Part shown: one piece after another, positions 8,189 to 15,697 of the stretch
Layout: each line of letters starts with the position of its first letter
How positions within the stretch are numbered: position 1 is the stretch's first letter
Position numbers and translations under genes: made by a program
Assembly (NCBI RefSeq): GCF_015240065.1
Contig: NZ_CP060506.1
Coordinates: 372,001-436,000 of the forward strand
Length of the DNA: 64,000 nucleotides
Source of the DNA: Nanchangia anserum
GTDB taxonomy: Bacteria > Actinomycetota > Actinomycetes > Actinomycetales > Actinomycetaceae
Direction of reading: 5' to 3'
The notes under the pieces: generated by a model
What the model saw: the letters and a program-made list of their open reading frames with translations, nothing else
Databases searched by the model: none
Told to the model about the DNA's origin: nothing

Positions 8189-8206
8189 CTCGACATCGAG
8201 TAATCT
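8189..8206 (+). promoter_or_regulatory. Palindromic operator abutting the gltA -10 box
   Basis: CTCGACATCGAG (8189-8200) begins right after the dapC stop codon and is followed without a gap by TAATCT (8201-8206), a good -10 hexamer. No -35 box is recognisable. The dapD promoter has the same arrangement, so a common regulator is likely. The predicted leader to the gltA ATG is about 70 bases. Confidence 0.5.
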
Positions 8207-8282
8207 TTTTCCCATATCTGCTGTAAAGACGGTGACGCCGAGCGACGCCGCTCGGGTACCACGAGGAGACGAGGAGGGCTCT

Positions 8283-9635
8283 ATGTCTGAAGCAGAAAAC
8301 GCTGAGCAGGTGTGGCCGAAGGACGAGCAGGGCAACGATGTCCCCGGCGTCTTGAGCGTGAAGGGGCAGACCATCGAGTTTCCTCACGTCGCTGCGACTG
8401 ACGGCGACCAGGGGATCGACGTCTCGAAACTGCGGGCGCAGACCGGGCTGGTTGCTCTTGACCCCGGCTTTACGACGACGGCGTCGTGCACGTCCGAGGT
8501 GACATTCATCGACGGTGACGCCGGCATCCTGCGTTACCGTGGCTATCCCATCGAGCAGCTGGCGCGGCACTCGACGTTCCTCGAAGTCGCCTACCTGCTC
8601 ATCAAGGGCGAACTCCCCGATGCCGCCACGTTGGAGAACTGGGTCGCGCGCATCAAGCGCCACCGCCTGCTACACGAGAACTTCAAGGCGTTCTTCACGG
8701 CGTTCCCGCACCGTGGTCACCCCATGGCGATTCTCCAGGGTGGCATCGCGGGCATGGCGACCTACTACGAGGAGACGACTCAGCGCGTCCGCGATCCCGA
8801 ACAGCAGGAGCTCCAGGCCGTGCACCTGCTGGCCAAGATCCCGACGATGATTAGCTACATCGCCAAGCGCTCTGCCGGCCTGCCGCTGCTCTACCCCGAC
8901 TCTGACATGGGCTATGTCGAGGACTTCATCCGGATGACCTTCGGCCTGCCCTATCAGCGCTACGACATTGACCCCGTGATCGTGCGTGCCCTCGAGACGC
9001 TGCTCATCCTCCACGCCGACCACGAGCAGAACTGCTCGACGTCGACGGTGCGGCTCGTGGGCTCGGCCGAGGCCAACATGTACGCCTCGGTCGCCGCGGG
9101 CGTTGGCGCGCTGTCGGGACCGCTACATGGCGGAGCCAACGAGGCCGTGCTGCGCATGCTCACCCAGATTCGCGACTCCGACCTCACGGTTAAGGACTTC
9201 GTCGAGAAGGTGAAGAACAAGGAAGACGGGGTCAAGCTCATGGGGTTTGGTCACCGCGTCTACAAGAACTACGACCCGCGTGCCGCGCTCGTTCGCGAGA
9301 CCGCGCATGAGGTGCTCGACCGGTTGGGATCAGGGTCGGACCTGTTGACGATCGCGATGGAGCTCGAAGACATTGCGCTGTCAGACGAGTACTTCATCGC
9401 CCGCAAGCTCTACCCGAACGTCGACTTCTACACCGGGCTGATTTACTCGGCCATGGGATTCCCGACGAAGATGTTCACCCCGCTGTTTGCGCTCGGGCGC
9501 CTGCCCGGGTGGATCGCCCAATACGTCGAGATGATCAACGATCCCGTCAACAAGATCGGGCGCCCACGCCAGGTTTACCAGGGCGCGACCCGGCGCGACT
9601 ACGTGTCGCTGCGCCACCGCTCGGGAACGAAGTAG
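8283..9635 (+). CDS. gltA: Citrate synthase
   Basis: A 450-residue type II-like citrate synthase that condenses oxaloacetate and acetyl-CoA. The N-terminal beta domain includes 'LDPGFTTTASCTSEVTFIDG' and 'LRYRGYPIEQLA'. Active-site regions are 'LILHADHEQNCSTSTVRLVG' (first His), 'SGPLHGGANEAVLRML' (second His), 'MGFGHRVYKNYDPRA', and the catalytic Asp in 'NVDFYTGLIYSAMG'. ATG 8283 has GAGGAGG upstream. A strong hairpin follows the gene. The shared palindrome with dapD suggests regulation tied to precursor supply. Confidence 0.96.
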   Translation: MSEAENAEQVWPKDEQGNDVPGVLSVKGQTIEFPHVAATDGDQGIDVSKLRAQTGLVALDPGFTTTASCTSEVTFIDGDAGILRYRGYPIEQLARHSTFLEVAYLLIKGELPDAATLENWVARIKRHRLLHENFKAFFTAFPHRGHPMAILQGGIAGMATYYEETTQRVRDPEQQELQAVHLLAKIPTMISYIAKRSAGLPLLYPDSDMGYVEDFIRMTFGLPYQRYDIDPVIVRALETLLILHADHEQNCSTSTVRLVGSAEANMYASVAAGVGALSGPLHGGANEAVLRMLTQIRDSDLTVKDFVEKVKNKEDGVKLMGFGHRVYKNYDPRAALVRETAHEVLDRLGSGSDLLTIAMELEDIALSDEYFIARKLYPNVDFYTGLIYSAMGFPTKMFTPLFALGRLPGWIAQYVEMINDPVNKIGRPRQVYQGATRRDYVSLRHRSGTK

Positions 9636-9646
9636 ACGGATATACA

Positions 9647-9682
9647 CACGAGGGCGGGGACCACGCGGTCCCCGCCCTCGTG
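9647..9682. terminator. Bidirectional terminator between gltA and the TM2 gene
   Basis: A perfect 16-base inverted repeat (CACGAGGGCGGGGACC and its complement) with a four-base loop between two convergent genes. There is no strong U-tract, which is usual in high-GC actinobacteria. Confidence 0.8.
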
Positions 9683-9713
9683 TCATGAGCTCACCACAAT
9701 GGTGAGGTTGACG

Positions 9714-10142
9714 TCAGCTCCGCAGCGGCCTGCCGTCCGCGTCGCGGCCCCAGGAACTCTGAGGCGAGGACGTGAGGATGAGGATGCCTTCAACGAGGCC
9801 CCAGGTCGCTGATATCGGGGCGAGCACGCCGAGCGAGAGGACAGTGATAAGAAGTTGCACGATCGCTTTGCCGGCGCGGCCGAGATAGAAATTGTGGGCA
9901 CCGAGGGAGCCAAAAAGAATGCCGAGGATGCCGGCAGCGACGCGGGACTTCGCCTCGGGATAGGCGCTCGCGGGGTAGCCGGCCTGAGTCGGCTGCTCGT
10001 GGTAGGCGGACTGACCCTGTGCAGGGTACGTGCCTCCGTAGGGCGGCAGAGCCTGCTGGTCGGGAACGCCCTGGGGCGACGGTGCGCCATATGTCAGCTG
10101 CTGGGGATCAGATGGGGGGGGGAAGTCGTTGTTCGTCGACAT
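9714..10142 (-). CDS. TM2 domain membrane protein
   Basis: A 142-residue protein. The first ~75 residues are Pro/Gln/Tyr-rich and disordered. Then a TM2 domain: 'KSRVAAGILGILFGSLGAHN' and 'FYLGRAGKAIVQLLITVLSL' form two helices with the characteristic GxxGxHxFYLG turn, followed by 'WGLVEGILIL'. The ATG at 10142 has AAAGG upstream; an in-frame start 24 codons earlier lacks support. A TATGCT hexamer at 10174-10179 (minus strand) is a plausible -10 box. Function is unknown; such proteins are common in actinobacteria and may act at the membrane. Confidence 0.8.
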   Translation of the reverse strand: MSTNNDFPPPSDPQQLTYGAPSPQGVPDQQALPPYGGTYPAQGQSAYHEQPTQAGYPASAYPEAKSRVAAGILGILFGSLGAHNFYLGRAGKAIVQLLITVLSLGVLAPISATWGLVEGILILTSSPQSSWGRDADGRPLRS

Positions 10143-10183
10143 GAGAAACCTTTCGCGAGGCGGGGTCGGGATCGAGCATACGG

Positions 10184-10215
10184 CATGGCCGCCCCTCACC
10201 GAAGGGGCGGCCATG
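10184..10215 (-). terminator. dapD terminator
   Basis: A perfect 13-base inverted repeat (CATGGCCGCCCCT and its complement) with a six-base loop, 15 bases downstream of the dapD stop and upstream of the TM2 gene. Confidence 0.7.
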
Positions 10216-10229
10216 AACAGGTAGATGAT

Positions 10230-11203
10230 TCAGCCGAGGAAGGCCGCGGGGTCGAGGGTGATCTTGCTGTCCGAGCGCGGCAGCACCTCGACGCGACCCG
10301 TTTGCGAGTTGCGGCGGAACGTCACGTTGGATACCCCGGCCAAATCCTTTGCCGAGACGATGGCCGGGTCGGCAAAGTGGCCGTCCTCGCCCGGGGCAAC
10401 GCCGGCGTTGGGAAGGACCGTGACCTTCGTGCCCGGGGTGACGTACAGGCCCGCCTCGACGATGCAGTCGTCGCCCAGCGGGATCCCGAGGCCGGAGTTT
10501 GCGCCCATGAGACAGCGTTCGCCCAGCGCCACCGTCGTCTGGGTGCCCGTGCCGACACCGAATGTCGAGGCGCCGCCGCCGATGTCCGAGCCCTCGCCGA
10601 CCGTGACCCCGCGCGAAAGGCGACCCTCGATCATTGCGGCCCCGAGCGTGCCGGCGTTGTAGTCGACGAATGCCGACGCCGCCACCGTTGTCCCCGGCGC
10701 CAGGTAGGCGCCCAGGCGGACCTTCGTCGCCTCGCGATGCGGACGTTCGACGGGGCGACGTAGTTGACCATCGGGGGGAAGCGATCGACCGAGAGGACGT
10801 GAATGGGGTAGCCGCGATCGATGCGCAGCCGCCGGCGCGTGGCCTCAAACCCCTCGGGAGCGGCCGGCCCCTCGGTCGTCCACACGACGTTAGGCATGCG
10901 TGAGTGCAGGGACTCCAGGTTGATCGTGTTCGGCAGGACGAGGCGATGCGACAGCAGGTGAAGGCGCAGGTAGGCGTCGGCCGTCGACTGCGGCGGGGTA
11001 TCCAGATCGATTGCTACCTGGACGACCGAGCGGTGGACGGCGCGCGTCGCGTCCGGTCCCTCGATCTGCGATAGCTCGGCGAGCAGGTCAGCCATGCCAT
11101 CGGCCGGCTTGTCCCCGAGCACGGGTTCGGGATACCAGACGTCGAGCGTCTGGCCGTCGTCGGTTACCGTGGCGGCGAGGCCCCAGGCGGTGCGAGTGCT
11201 CAT
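10230..11203 (-). CDS. dapD: Tetrahydrodipicolinate N-succinyltransferase, frameshifted as read
   Basis: Transfers succinyl from succinyl-CoA to tetrahydrodipicolinate in lysine/DAP synthesis. The first ~155 residues (ending 'NYVAPSNVRIA') lie in one frame. The rest, 'KVRLGAYLAPGTT', 'VDYNAGTLGAAMIEGRLS' and the left-handed beta-helix 'GANSGLGIPLGDDCIVEAG', lies in another. The switch is near 10734, where one missing base (GC-GAG for GCC-GAG) would restore 'RIAEATKVRLG' and a 324-residue protein of normal length. Both halves are well conserved, which argues for a sequence error. GAGGGGG precedes the ATG. The promoter carries the same palindrome as gltA. Confidence 0.88.
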
Positions 11204-11247
11204 GGCTAGTTCCCCCTCGAAATAGCGGCGATGATTGTGTTGATGTC

Positions 11248-11265
11248 AGAATACTCGATATCGAG
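11248..11265 (-). promoter_or_regulatory. Palindromic operator abutting the dapD -10 box
   Basis: On the minus strand CTCGATATCGAG (a perfect 12-base palindrome at 11254-11265) runs directly into TATTCT (11253-11248), a -10 hexamer for dapD. The layout is identical to that upstream of gltA. It lies immediately after the Maf stop codon. Confidence 0.5.
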
Positions 11266-11919
11266 CTATTTCGCCGGCTGTGGCCAAAGAGAAGGCCAAA
11301 AGACCCCCATGTCGGCAGCCAGGCGCCGCGTCAGCGCGAGCGAGAGGCCAATGACGTTGTGGTAGTCGCCAACCAGATGGGTGACGTAGGGCGCGCCCAG
11401 CCCGTCGAGCGTGAACGCTCCGGCGACCTCGAGGGGTTCGCCCGTCGCCACGTAGGCGTCGATTTCATCGTCGCTGAGATCGGCAAACCTCAGTTCGGTC
11501 GTCGCCGCCGCCGAGCGCTCGTCGCCGCGCTCGTTGCCAATGAGGATGAGGGCGTGTCCCGTCACGAGGTGCGCCGTCGCGCCGCGCTGGGCCAGCCAGC
11601 GCTCGCGGGCCCGCTCGGCGGTGTGGGGCTTGCCCTGAAGCTCCTCGCCGAGGAGCAGCAGAGAGTCGGCGCCGATGATGAGGGTTGGGGTCTCGACCGG
11701 CCCCAGGTGCGCGGCGACGGTGCGTGCCTTGGCGGTCGCGAGCAGACACGTCGTCGCCTCGGCGCGTGCAAGCGGCGGCAGCGGGTCGAGGACCTCCTCG
11801 TGGGACGCGGCCAGGGCTTCTTCGTCGACGTCGGCAACGCGGATCTCGGGGTCGATACCGGCCTGGCGCAGCACCTCACGGCGCCCGCGCGAGGCCGAGG
11901 CAAGAACGATGCGGGTCAT
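11266..11919 (-). CDS. maf: Maf-family nucleotide pyrophosphatase
   Basis: A 217-residue Maf/Ham1-superfamily protein. Family members hydrolyse non-canonical or modified nucleoside triphosphates to monophosphates and have been linked to septum formation. Signatures are the opening 'ASASRGRREVLRQAGI', 'ATAKARTVAAHLG', 'IIGADSLLLLGEELQGKP' (catalytic Asp region), and the later 'YVATGEPLEVAGAFTLDGLG'. ATG 11919 has no ribosome-binding site but lies six bases after TATCAT. It diverges from the cyclase gene with only 60 bases between the starts. The exact substrate cannot be read from sequence. Confidence 0.9.
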   Translation of the reverse strand: MTRIVLASASRGRREVLRQAGIDPEIRVADVDEEALAASHEEVLDPLPPLARAEATTCLLATAKARTVAAHLGPVETPTLIIGADSLLLLGEELQGKPHTAERARERWLAQRGATAHLVTGHALILIGNERGDERSAAATTELRFADLSDDEIDAYVATGEPLEVAGAFTLDGLGAPYVTHLVGDYHNVIGLSLALTRRLAADMGVFWPSLWPQPAK

Positions 11920-11925
11920 GGTGCC

Positions 11926-11931
11926 ATGATA
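11926..11931 (-). promoter_or_regulatory. -10 box of maf
   Basis: Minus-strand TATCAT exactly six bases before the maf ATG; predicted leaderless start. Confidence 0.5.
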
Positions 11932-11943
11932 GAGCCATCGATA

Positions 11944-11972
11944 GTGACGGGCGCCACAGGGCGCGCTATAGT
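11944..11972 (+). promoter_or_regulatory. Promoter of the nucleotide cyclase gene
   Basis: GTGACG (-35, 11944-11949), a 17-base spacer and TATAGT (-10, 11967-11972). The GTG start at 11980 falls where transcription should begin, so a leaderless mRNA is predicted. Confidence 0.5.
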
Positions 11973-11979
11973 AGCCCGT

Positions 11980-13119
11980 GTGCCCATGATGGATCACCAC
12001 ACATCTTTGCCGGCGAACGCGACGATTCGGCGTTGCCTTGAGCGACTGAATGCCGGCGACCTCACCCTCACGCTCGCTCAGCTCGCGCGCAAGGTCGGTT
12101 GCACCGAGGCCTTTGCCGCGGAATTCTGGCTCGCCATGGGCTTTCCCACGCCCGGTCCCGATGAAGTGCGCTTTTGTCAGGCCGATGTCGAGGCGCTGCG
12201 GGTGTGGTGGCGTCTCGTCGAGGATGGGAGCCTGAGCGTCGATGCCCTCACGTCGCTGCTGCGGGCCCAATCGCACACGACCGATCGCCTCGTGTTGTGG
12301 CAGGTGGAGGCTCTCGTTGAGGAGAATATCCGTCGTTACCACCTCGACGACATCTCGGCCCGGCTCGTGACGCTGGCCCACCTCGACGACATGCTGCCCA
12401 TTCTGGAGTCGCAGCTTGCCTACGCGTGGCGGCGCCAGATGGCGAACCTCATCGTCAACACGAACGCCGAGGTCGCCCTCGTCGGGCGCGAGGAAGTCGG
12501 CGAGGACGCCTATCCGCTACAGCGAACCCTGGGATTCGTCGACATGGTGGCCTATACGCTGCGCACCTCGCGGCTGTCGTCGCAGGCCCTCGCCCACCTG
12601 GTCCAACGTTTTGAGCTGACGTGTCGCGACGTGATCTCGGCGCGTGGGGGACGCGTTGTGAAGACCATCGGCGATGCCGTGTTGTGGATCTGCCACGACC
12701 TCGTGACGGGTGCCGACATCGTGTGCGACCTCATGGACGCGCTTGAGGCGCAGGAGGACATGTTGGCGGTGAGGGCTTCGCTCGTCTCGGGGCGGGTCGT
12801 CTCGCGTTTCGGTGACATCTTCGGTCCGTCGGTGAACCTCGCCTCGCGCCTGGTTGACGTCGTGCCGCGCGGCGAGATTTACACCGATGCGGCTACGGCT
12901 GCGCGGCTGGCGGCGGACGAGGCGGGGAGCCGGTTCTTGTCGGTTCCTGTCTCCAGTAAGCGGCTCAAGGGGGTCGGCGAGGTCCAGCCGTGGCGGCTCA
13001 ATCGGTTGTCGCGAGTGGGTGAGAGCGAACCTGAGCCGGTCATGCACGGCCCCGAGCGCGACGAATCCGATGCGTGCGTTGAGGAAGAGAAAACTTCGCG
13101 AGGGGTGCGCCAAAGCTAA
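11980..13119 (+). CDS. Class III adenylate/guanylate cyclase
   Basis: About 379 residues. The N-terminal ~180 residues form a helical regulatory region like that of mycobacterial autoregulated cyclases ('RCLERLNAGDLTLTLAQLAR' onward). The C-terminal catalytic domain begins at 'GFVDMVAYT' (first metal Asp), continues with 'GGRVVKTIGDAVLW' (purine-binding Lys and second metal Asp) and 'FGPSVNLASRL' (transition-state Asn and Arg). All catalytic residues are present, so it should be active and make cAMP, or less likely cGMP. GTG 11980 is chosen from the promoter position; ATG 11986 and 11989 are alternatives. A two-component system follows. Confidence 0.85.
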   Translation: MPMMDHHTSLPANATIRRCLERLNAGDLTLTLAQLARKVGCTEAFAAEFWLAMGFPTPGPDEVRFCQADVEALRVWWRLVEDGSLSVDALTSLLRAQSHTTDRLVLWQVEALVEENIRRYHLDDISARLVTLAHLDDMLPILESQLAYAWRRQMANLIVNTNAEVALVGREEVGEDAYPLQRTLGFVDMVAYTLRTSRLSSQALAHLVQRFELTCRDVISARGGRVVKTIGDAVLWICHDLVTGADIVCDLMDALEAQEDMLAVRASLVSGRVVSRFGDIFGPSVNLASRLVDVVPRGEIYTDAATAARLAADEAGSRFLSVPVSSKRLKGVGEVQPWRLNRLSRVGESEPEPVMHGPERDESDACVEEEKTSRGVRQS

Positions 13120-13124
13120 AACTT

Positions 13125-13133
13125 TGCCATAAT
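13125..13133 (+). promoter_or_regulatory. Extended -10 promoter of the response regulator gene
   Basis: TGCCATAAT fits the extended -10 pattern (TG-n-hexamer). The ATG is eight bases further on and has no ribosome-binding site, so the transcript is probably leaderless. Confidence 0.5.
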
Positions 13134-13141
13134 AAAACGCT

Positions 13142-13825
13142 ATGGCGACTGTTTTACTTGTTGAAGATGATCCGGCCATCGCCGAACCGTTGTCGCGCGC
13201 ACTGGGGCGCGAGGGCTACGAGGTTCGCTCGCACGGCACAGGCAGGGGAGCGCTCAACGAGGCCTCTGAAGCCGACCTCATCGTCCTCGACCTCGGCCTG
13301 CCCGACATGGACGGCCTCGAGGTGGCCCGCGAGGTTCGCAAGGCGGAATTGAGCGTGCCGATCCTCATCCTCACCGCGCGCACGGACGAGGTCGACATGG
13401 TCGTCGGTCTCGACGCTGGTGCCGACGACTACGTGACGAAGCCGTTCCGCCTGGCCGAGCTGCTCGCACGCGTGCGGGCGCTGCTGCGGCGCGCCGGCTC
13501 CGACCCGTATTCCGAAGAGAACACGGAAGCCCAAGACGTGCGCATCGACGTCGGTGCCCACCGCGCCTTCCACGGCGGGCGCGAGCTACAGCTGACGGCA
13601 AAGGAATTCGATCTGTTGCGCATCCTCATGCGCGACGCGGGTTCGGTCGTGTCGCGCTCGACGATCATGACCGAGGTGTGGGGGTCAGACCCGTCGGGGT
13701 CGACGAAGACCCTCGACATGCACGTGTCGTGGCTGCGGCGCAAGCTCGGTGACGAGGCCGCTCACCCGCGCTACATCACGACGGTGCGCGGCATGGGGTT
13801 CCGCTTCGAGACCGGCCAGGGCTGA
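13142..13825 (+). CDS. Response regulator, OmpR/PhoB family
   Basis: A 227-residue DNA-binding regulator. The receiver domain has the acidic pair in 'LLVEDDPA', phospho-acceptor Asp50 in 'DLIVLDLGLPDMDG', 'ILILTAR' and the switch Lys in 'DYVTKPF'. The C-terminal winged helix includes 'LQLTAKEFDLLRILMRDAG' and 'DMHVSWLRRKLG', ending 'TTVRGMGFRFE'. The partner kinase follows three bases after the stop. Regulon and signal are unknown; it is a separate system from MtrAB further downstream. Confidence 0.92.
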   Translation: MATVLLVEDDPAIAEPLSRALGREGYEVRSHGTGRGALNEASEADLIVLDLGLPDMDGLEVAREVRKAELSVPILILTARTDEVDMVVGLDAGADDYVTKPFRLAELLARVRALLRRAGSDPYSEENTEAQDVRIDVGAHRAFHGGRELQLTAKEFDLLRILMRDAGSVVSRSTIMTEVWGSDPSGSTKTLDMHVSWLRRKLGDEAAHPRYITTVRGMGFRFETGQG

Positions 13826-13828
13826 TCG

Positions 13829-15148
13829 ATGCGCCGCCGCGCGCTCGCGATGGTGCTCAAGGCGCTCGTCGCGGCGGTGGCCCTGCTGGGGCTTCCCCTA
13901 GCTGTCGTCCTGCCGACCTCCATCTGGCAGTCGCAACAGACCGCCCTCGATGACCAGGTCGCGAGCTTGGCTGGCCTCATCGGTCGACCCGACGGCGACG
14001 GGACGTTCGCCTATACGACGTTGTCCTCGTGGGCCGGCCAAGACGATAACGCGCGTACCCAGATTCGCGTGAGCGAGCGCGGGCACACGGTCTATCGTGC
14101 AGGTCCCACGATTACCGGGTGGACCCACACCGCCAGCGTGAGGACTCGGGATGGGCGCGTCTTGACCTTGACGCGGGATGCCTCGGGCACGCTCGGTTAC
14201 ATGGCGGGTGCCTGCGGCCTTGTCATCGTCGGGTGTGCGGTGGCGTTTGGCGTAGGGACACTTATCGCCTTGCGCGGATCGCGACGAATCGCCGCCCCGC
14301 TCATTTACCTGGCGGCTCAAGCCGAGCAGGTCGGCGCCGGCCAGGTGCAGGTGCGGCAGGCGCCGTCGGGTATCGAAGAGATTGACCTCGTCCAGGAAGA
14401 GCTGGCGCGCTCGTCGTCGCGCATGGCCGGGCGAATCGCGGCCGAACGCCAGCTGGCCTCCGACATCGCCCACCAGCTGCGTACCCCGCTGACGGCGCTG
14501 TCGATGCGCATCGAGGAGATCAGCTTTCTTAGCGACGATCCGGCGATTGGCGCCGAGGCCGAGGAGTGCTTGGGCCAGATCGATCGGCTGACTCAGGTCA
14601 TGGACGATCTGAAAAACAACGCCTATCGGACCCGCTCATCGGCGCGTGCCCTTCGCCTCGATGAGGTGTTTCTTCAGCAAGAACGCGAGTGGAAGACCGA
14701 GTTCGCCGCCGTTGGGCGCGATCTCGTCTTCGTCAACGAGGCCGCCGATCGCCTGCCGGTGGCGACCTCGGGATCGCTGTCTCAGGCGCTGGCGACGCTC
14801 ATTGAAAATGCCCTGCGCTACGGGGCCGGGACGGTGAGCGTGACGGCCCGGTGTGGCCAAACGTCGCGATCGCTGTTCATCGAGGTCAGCGACGAGGGCG
14901 AGGGCGTCAGCGATGAACTGGCCCCCGAGATCTTCCGCCGCGGGGTCTCCGGGCACGGGTCGACGGGCATCGGTCTGGCACTGGCGAAGGATCTCGTCGA
15001 GGCCGACGGGGGACGCCTGGAGCTGACGAGGCGGCGCCCGCCCGTATTCACGATCTCGCTCACGGCGCTGTCGGCGTCCCTTGACCCCAACCGTGTCATG
15101 CCCAAGGGTGCCGTCGTCTCGGTGGGGCGGCGCGCACGCAGAATTTAG
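13829..15148 (+). CDS. Sensor histidine kinase
   Basis: A 439-residue membrane kinase paired with the preceding regulator. Two transmembrane segments, near residues 8-30 and in 'AGACGLVIVGCAVAFGVGTL' about 130 residues in, enclose a ~95-residue extracytoplasmic sensor. A HAMP-like linker leads to the H-box 'ASDIAHQLRTPLTAL' with the phospho-accepting His. The ATPase domain shows an N-box-like 'LIENALRYGAG', 'EVSDEGEGVSDEL' and 'GSTGIGLALAKDLVEADGG'. The stop overlaps the convergent GtrA gene by four bases. The stimulus is not inferable. Confidence 0.9.
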   Translation: MRRRALAMVLKALVAAVALLGLPLAVVLPTSIWQSQQTALDDQVASLAGLIGRPDGDGTFAYTTLSSWAGQDDNARTQIRVSERGHTVYRAGPTITGWTHTASVRTRDGRVLTLTRDASGTLGYMAGACGLVIVGCAVAFGVGTLIALRGSRRIAAPLIYLAAQAEQVGAGQVQVRQAPSGIEEIDLVQEELARSSSRMAGRIAAERQLASDIAHQLRTPLTALSMRIEEISFLSDDPAIGAEAEECLGQIDRLTQVMDDLKNNAYRTRSSARALRLDEVFLQQEREWKTEFAAVGRDLVFVNEAADRLPVATSGSLSQALATLIENALRYGAGTVSVTARCGQTSRSLFIEVSDEGEGVSDELAPEIFRRGVSGHGSTGIGLALAKDLVEADGGRLELTRRRPPVFTISLTALSASLDPNRVMPKGAVVSVGRRARRI

Positions 15149-15612
15149 CGCGCCGTGCCGGCGTCGGTTGGCCCGGTGAACACGACGAACTTGTAGCACA
15201 GGTAGCGAACGATGCTGCCAACAATGAGGCCGGCGACGTTACCTGAAATGTTGTCGGCAAGCGCCGAGGTCAGGCCGAGGACGTGATGGGTGAGCCACAA
15301 GAAACACAGGGCGGGCGCGGCGCCGATGACGTTGACGAGGGCGAAGTTGATGAGTTCACGCACCTTGCGATCGGTGCCGCGGCCGCGAAACGTCCACGAC
15401 CGGTTGATGAACCAGCTCATCGTCGTGGCCACCGCCACCGAGATGACTTTTGCCGGCAGGGGATGGCCGGACAGAAGCGTGAACAGCAGCGCGTTAAAGA
15501 GAGCGACGTCGACGACGTAGTTCAGGCCGCCGACGAGGCAAAACTTGACGACCTCCTCGACCCACGCAGCGCGCGCGATACGTGAGATGCGCAGGTGCAG
15601 CTTGTCGAGCAC
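15145..15612 (-). CDS. GtrA family membrane protein
   Basis: A 155-residue protein with four hydrophobic helices. It has GtrA signatures: 'FCLVGGLNYVVDVALFNALL' in helix 1, 'AVATTMSWFINRSWTF' at helix 2-3, and 'RYLCYKFVVF' at the end. GtrA proteins take part in the membrane transfer of lipid-linked sugars used for surface glycan decoration. GTG 15612 has GAAAGAG upstream, and TAGGAT at 15648-15653 (minus strand) is a probable -10 box. Surrounding genes are not glycan genes, but glycan loci lie on both sides. Confidence 0.87.
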   Translation of the reverse strand: MLDKLHLRISRIARAAWVEEVVKFCLVGGLNYVVDVALFNALLFTLLSGHPLPAKVISVAVATTMSWFINRSWTFRGRGTDRKVRELINFALVNVIGAAPALCFLWLTHHVLGLTSALADNISGNVAGLIVGSIVRYLCYKFVVFTGPTDAGTAR

Positions 15613-15685
15613 GGATGCCGCTCTTTCGTCGGGGATGGTGCCCGCCCATCCTAAGGCGTGGCAACGCCGGCGGCGGCGCGGACGC

Positions 15686-15691
15686 TAGGCT
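15686..15691 (+). promoter_or_regulatory. -10 box of purK
   Basis: TAGGCT exactly six bases before the purK GTG. The intervening GGAGGT touches the start codon and is too close to act as a normal ribosome-binding site, favouring a leaderless transcript. Confidence 0.45.
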
Positions 15692-15697
15692 GGAGGT

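Noticed and set aside
10230-11203. dapD as a true pseudogene
   Set aside because: Both halves are fully conserved, one missing base restores a normal-length protein, and the same kind of error recurs across the window, including in secA. A real mutation cannot be excluded without reads.
11011-11979. A long N-terminal extension of the cyclase frame, giving over 700 residues
   Set aside because: The extension is opposite dapD and maf, its composition is non-protein-like, and a good promoter sits just before GTG 11980.
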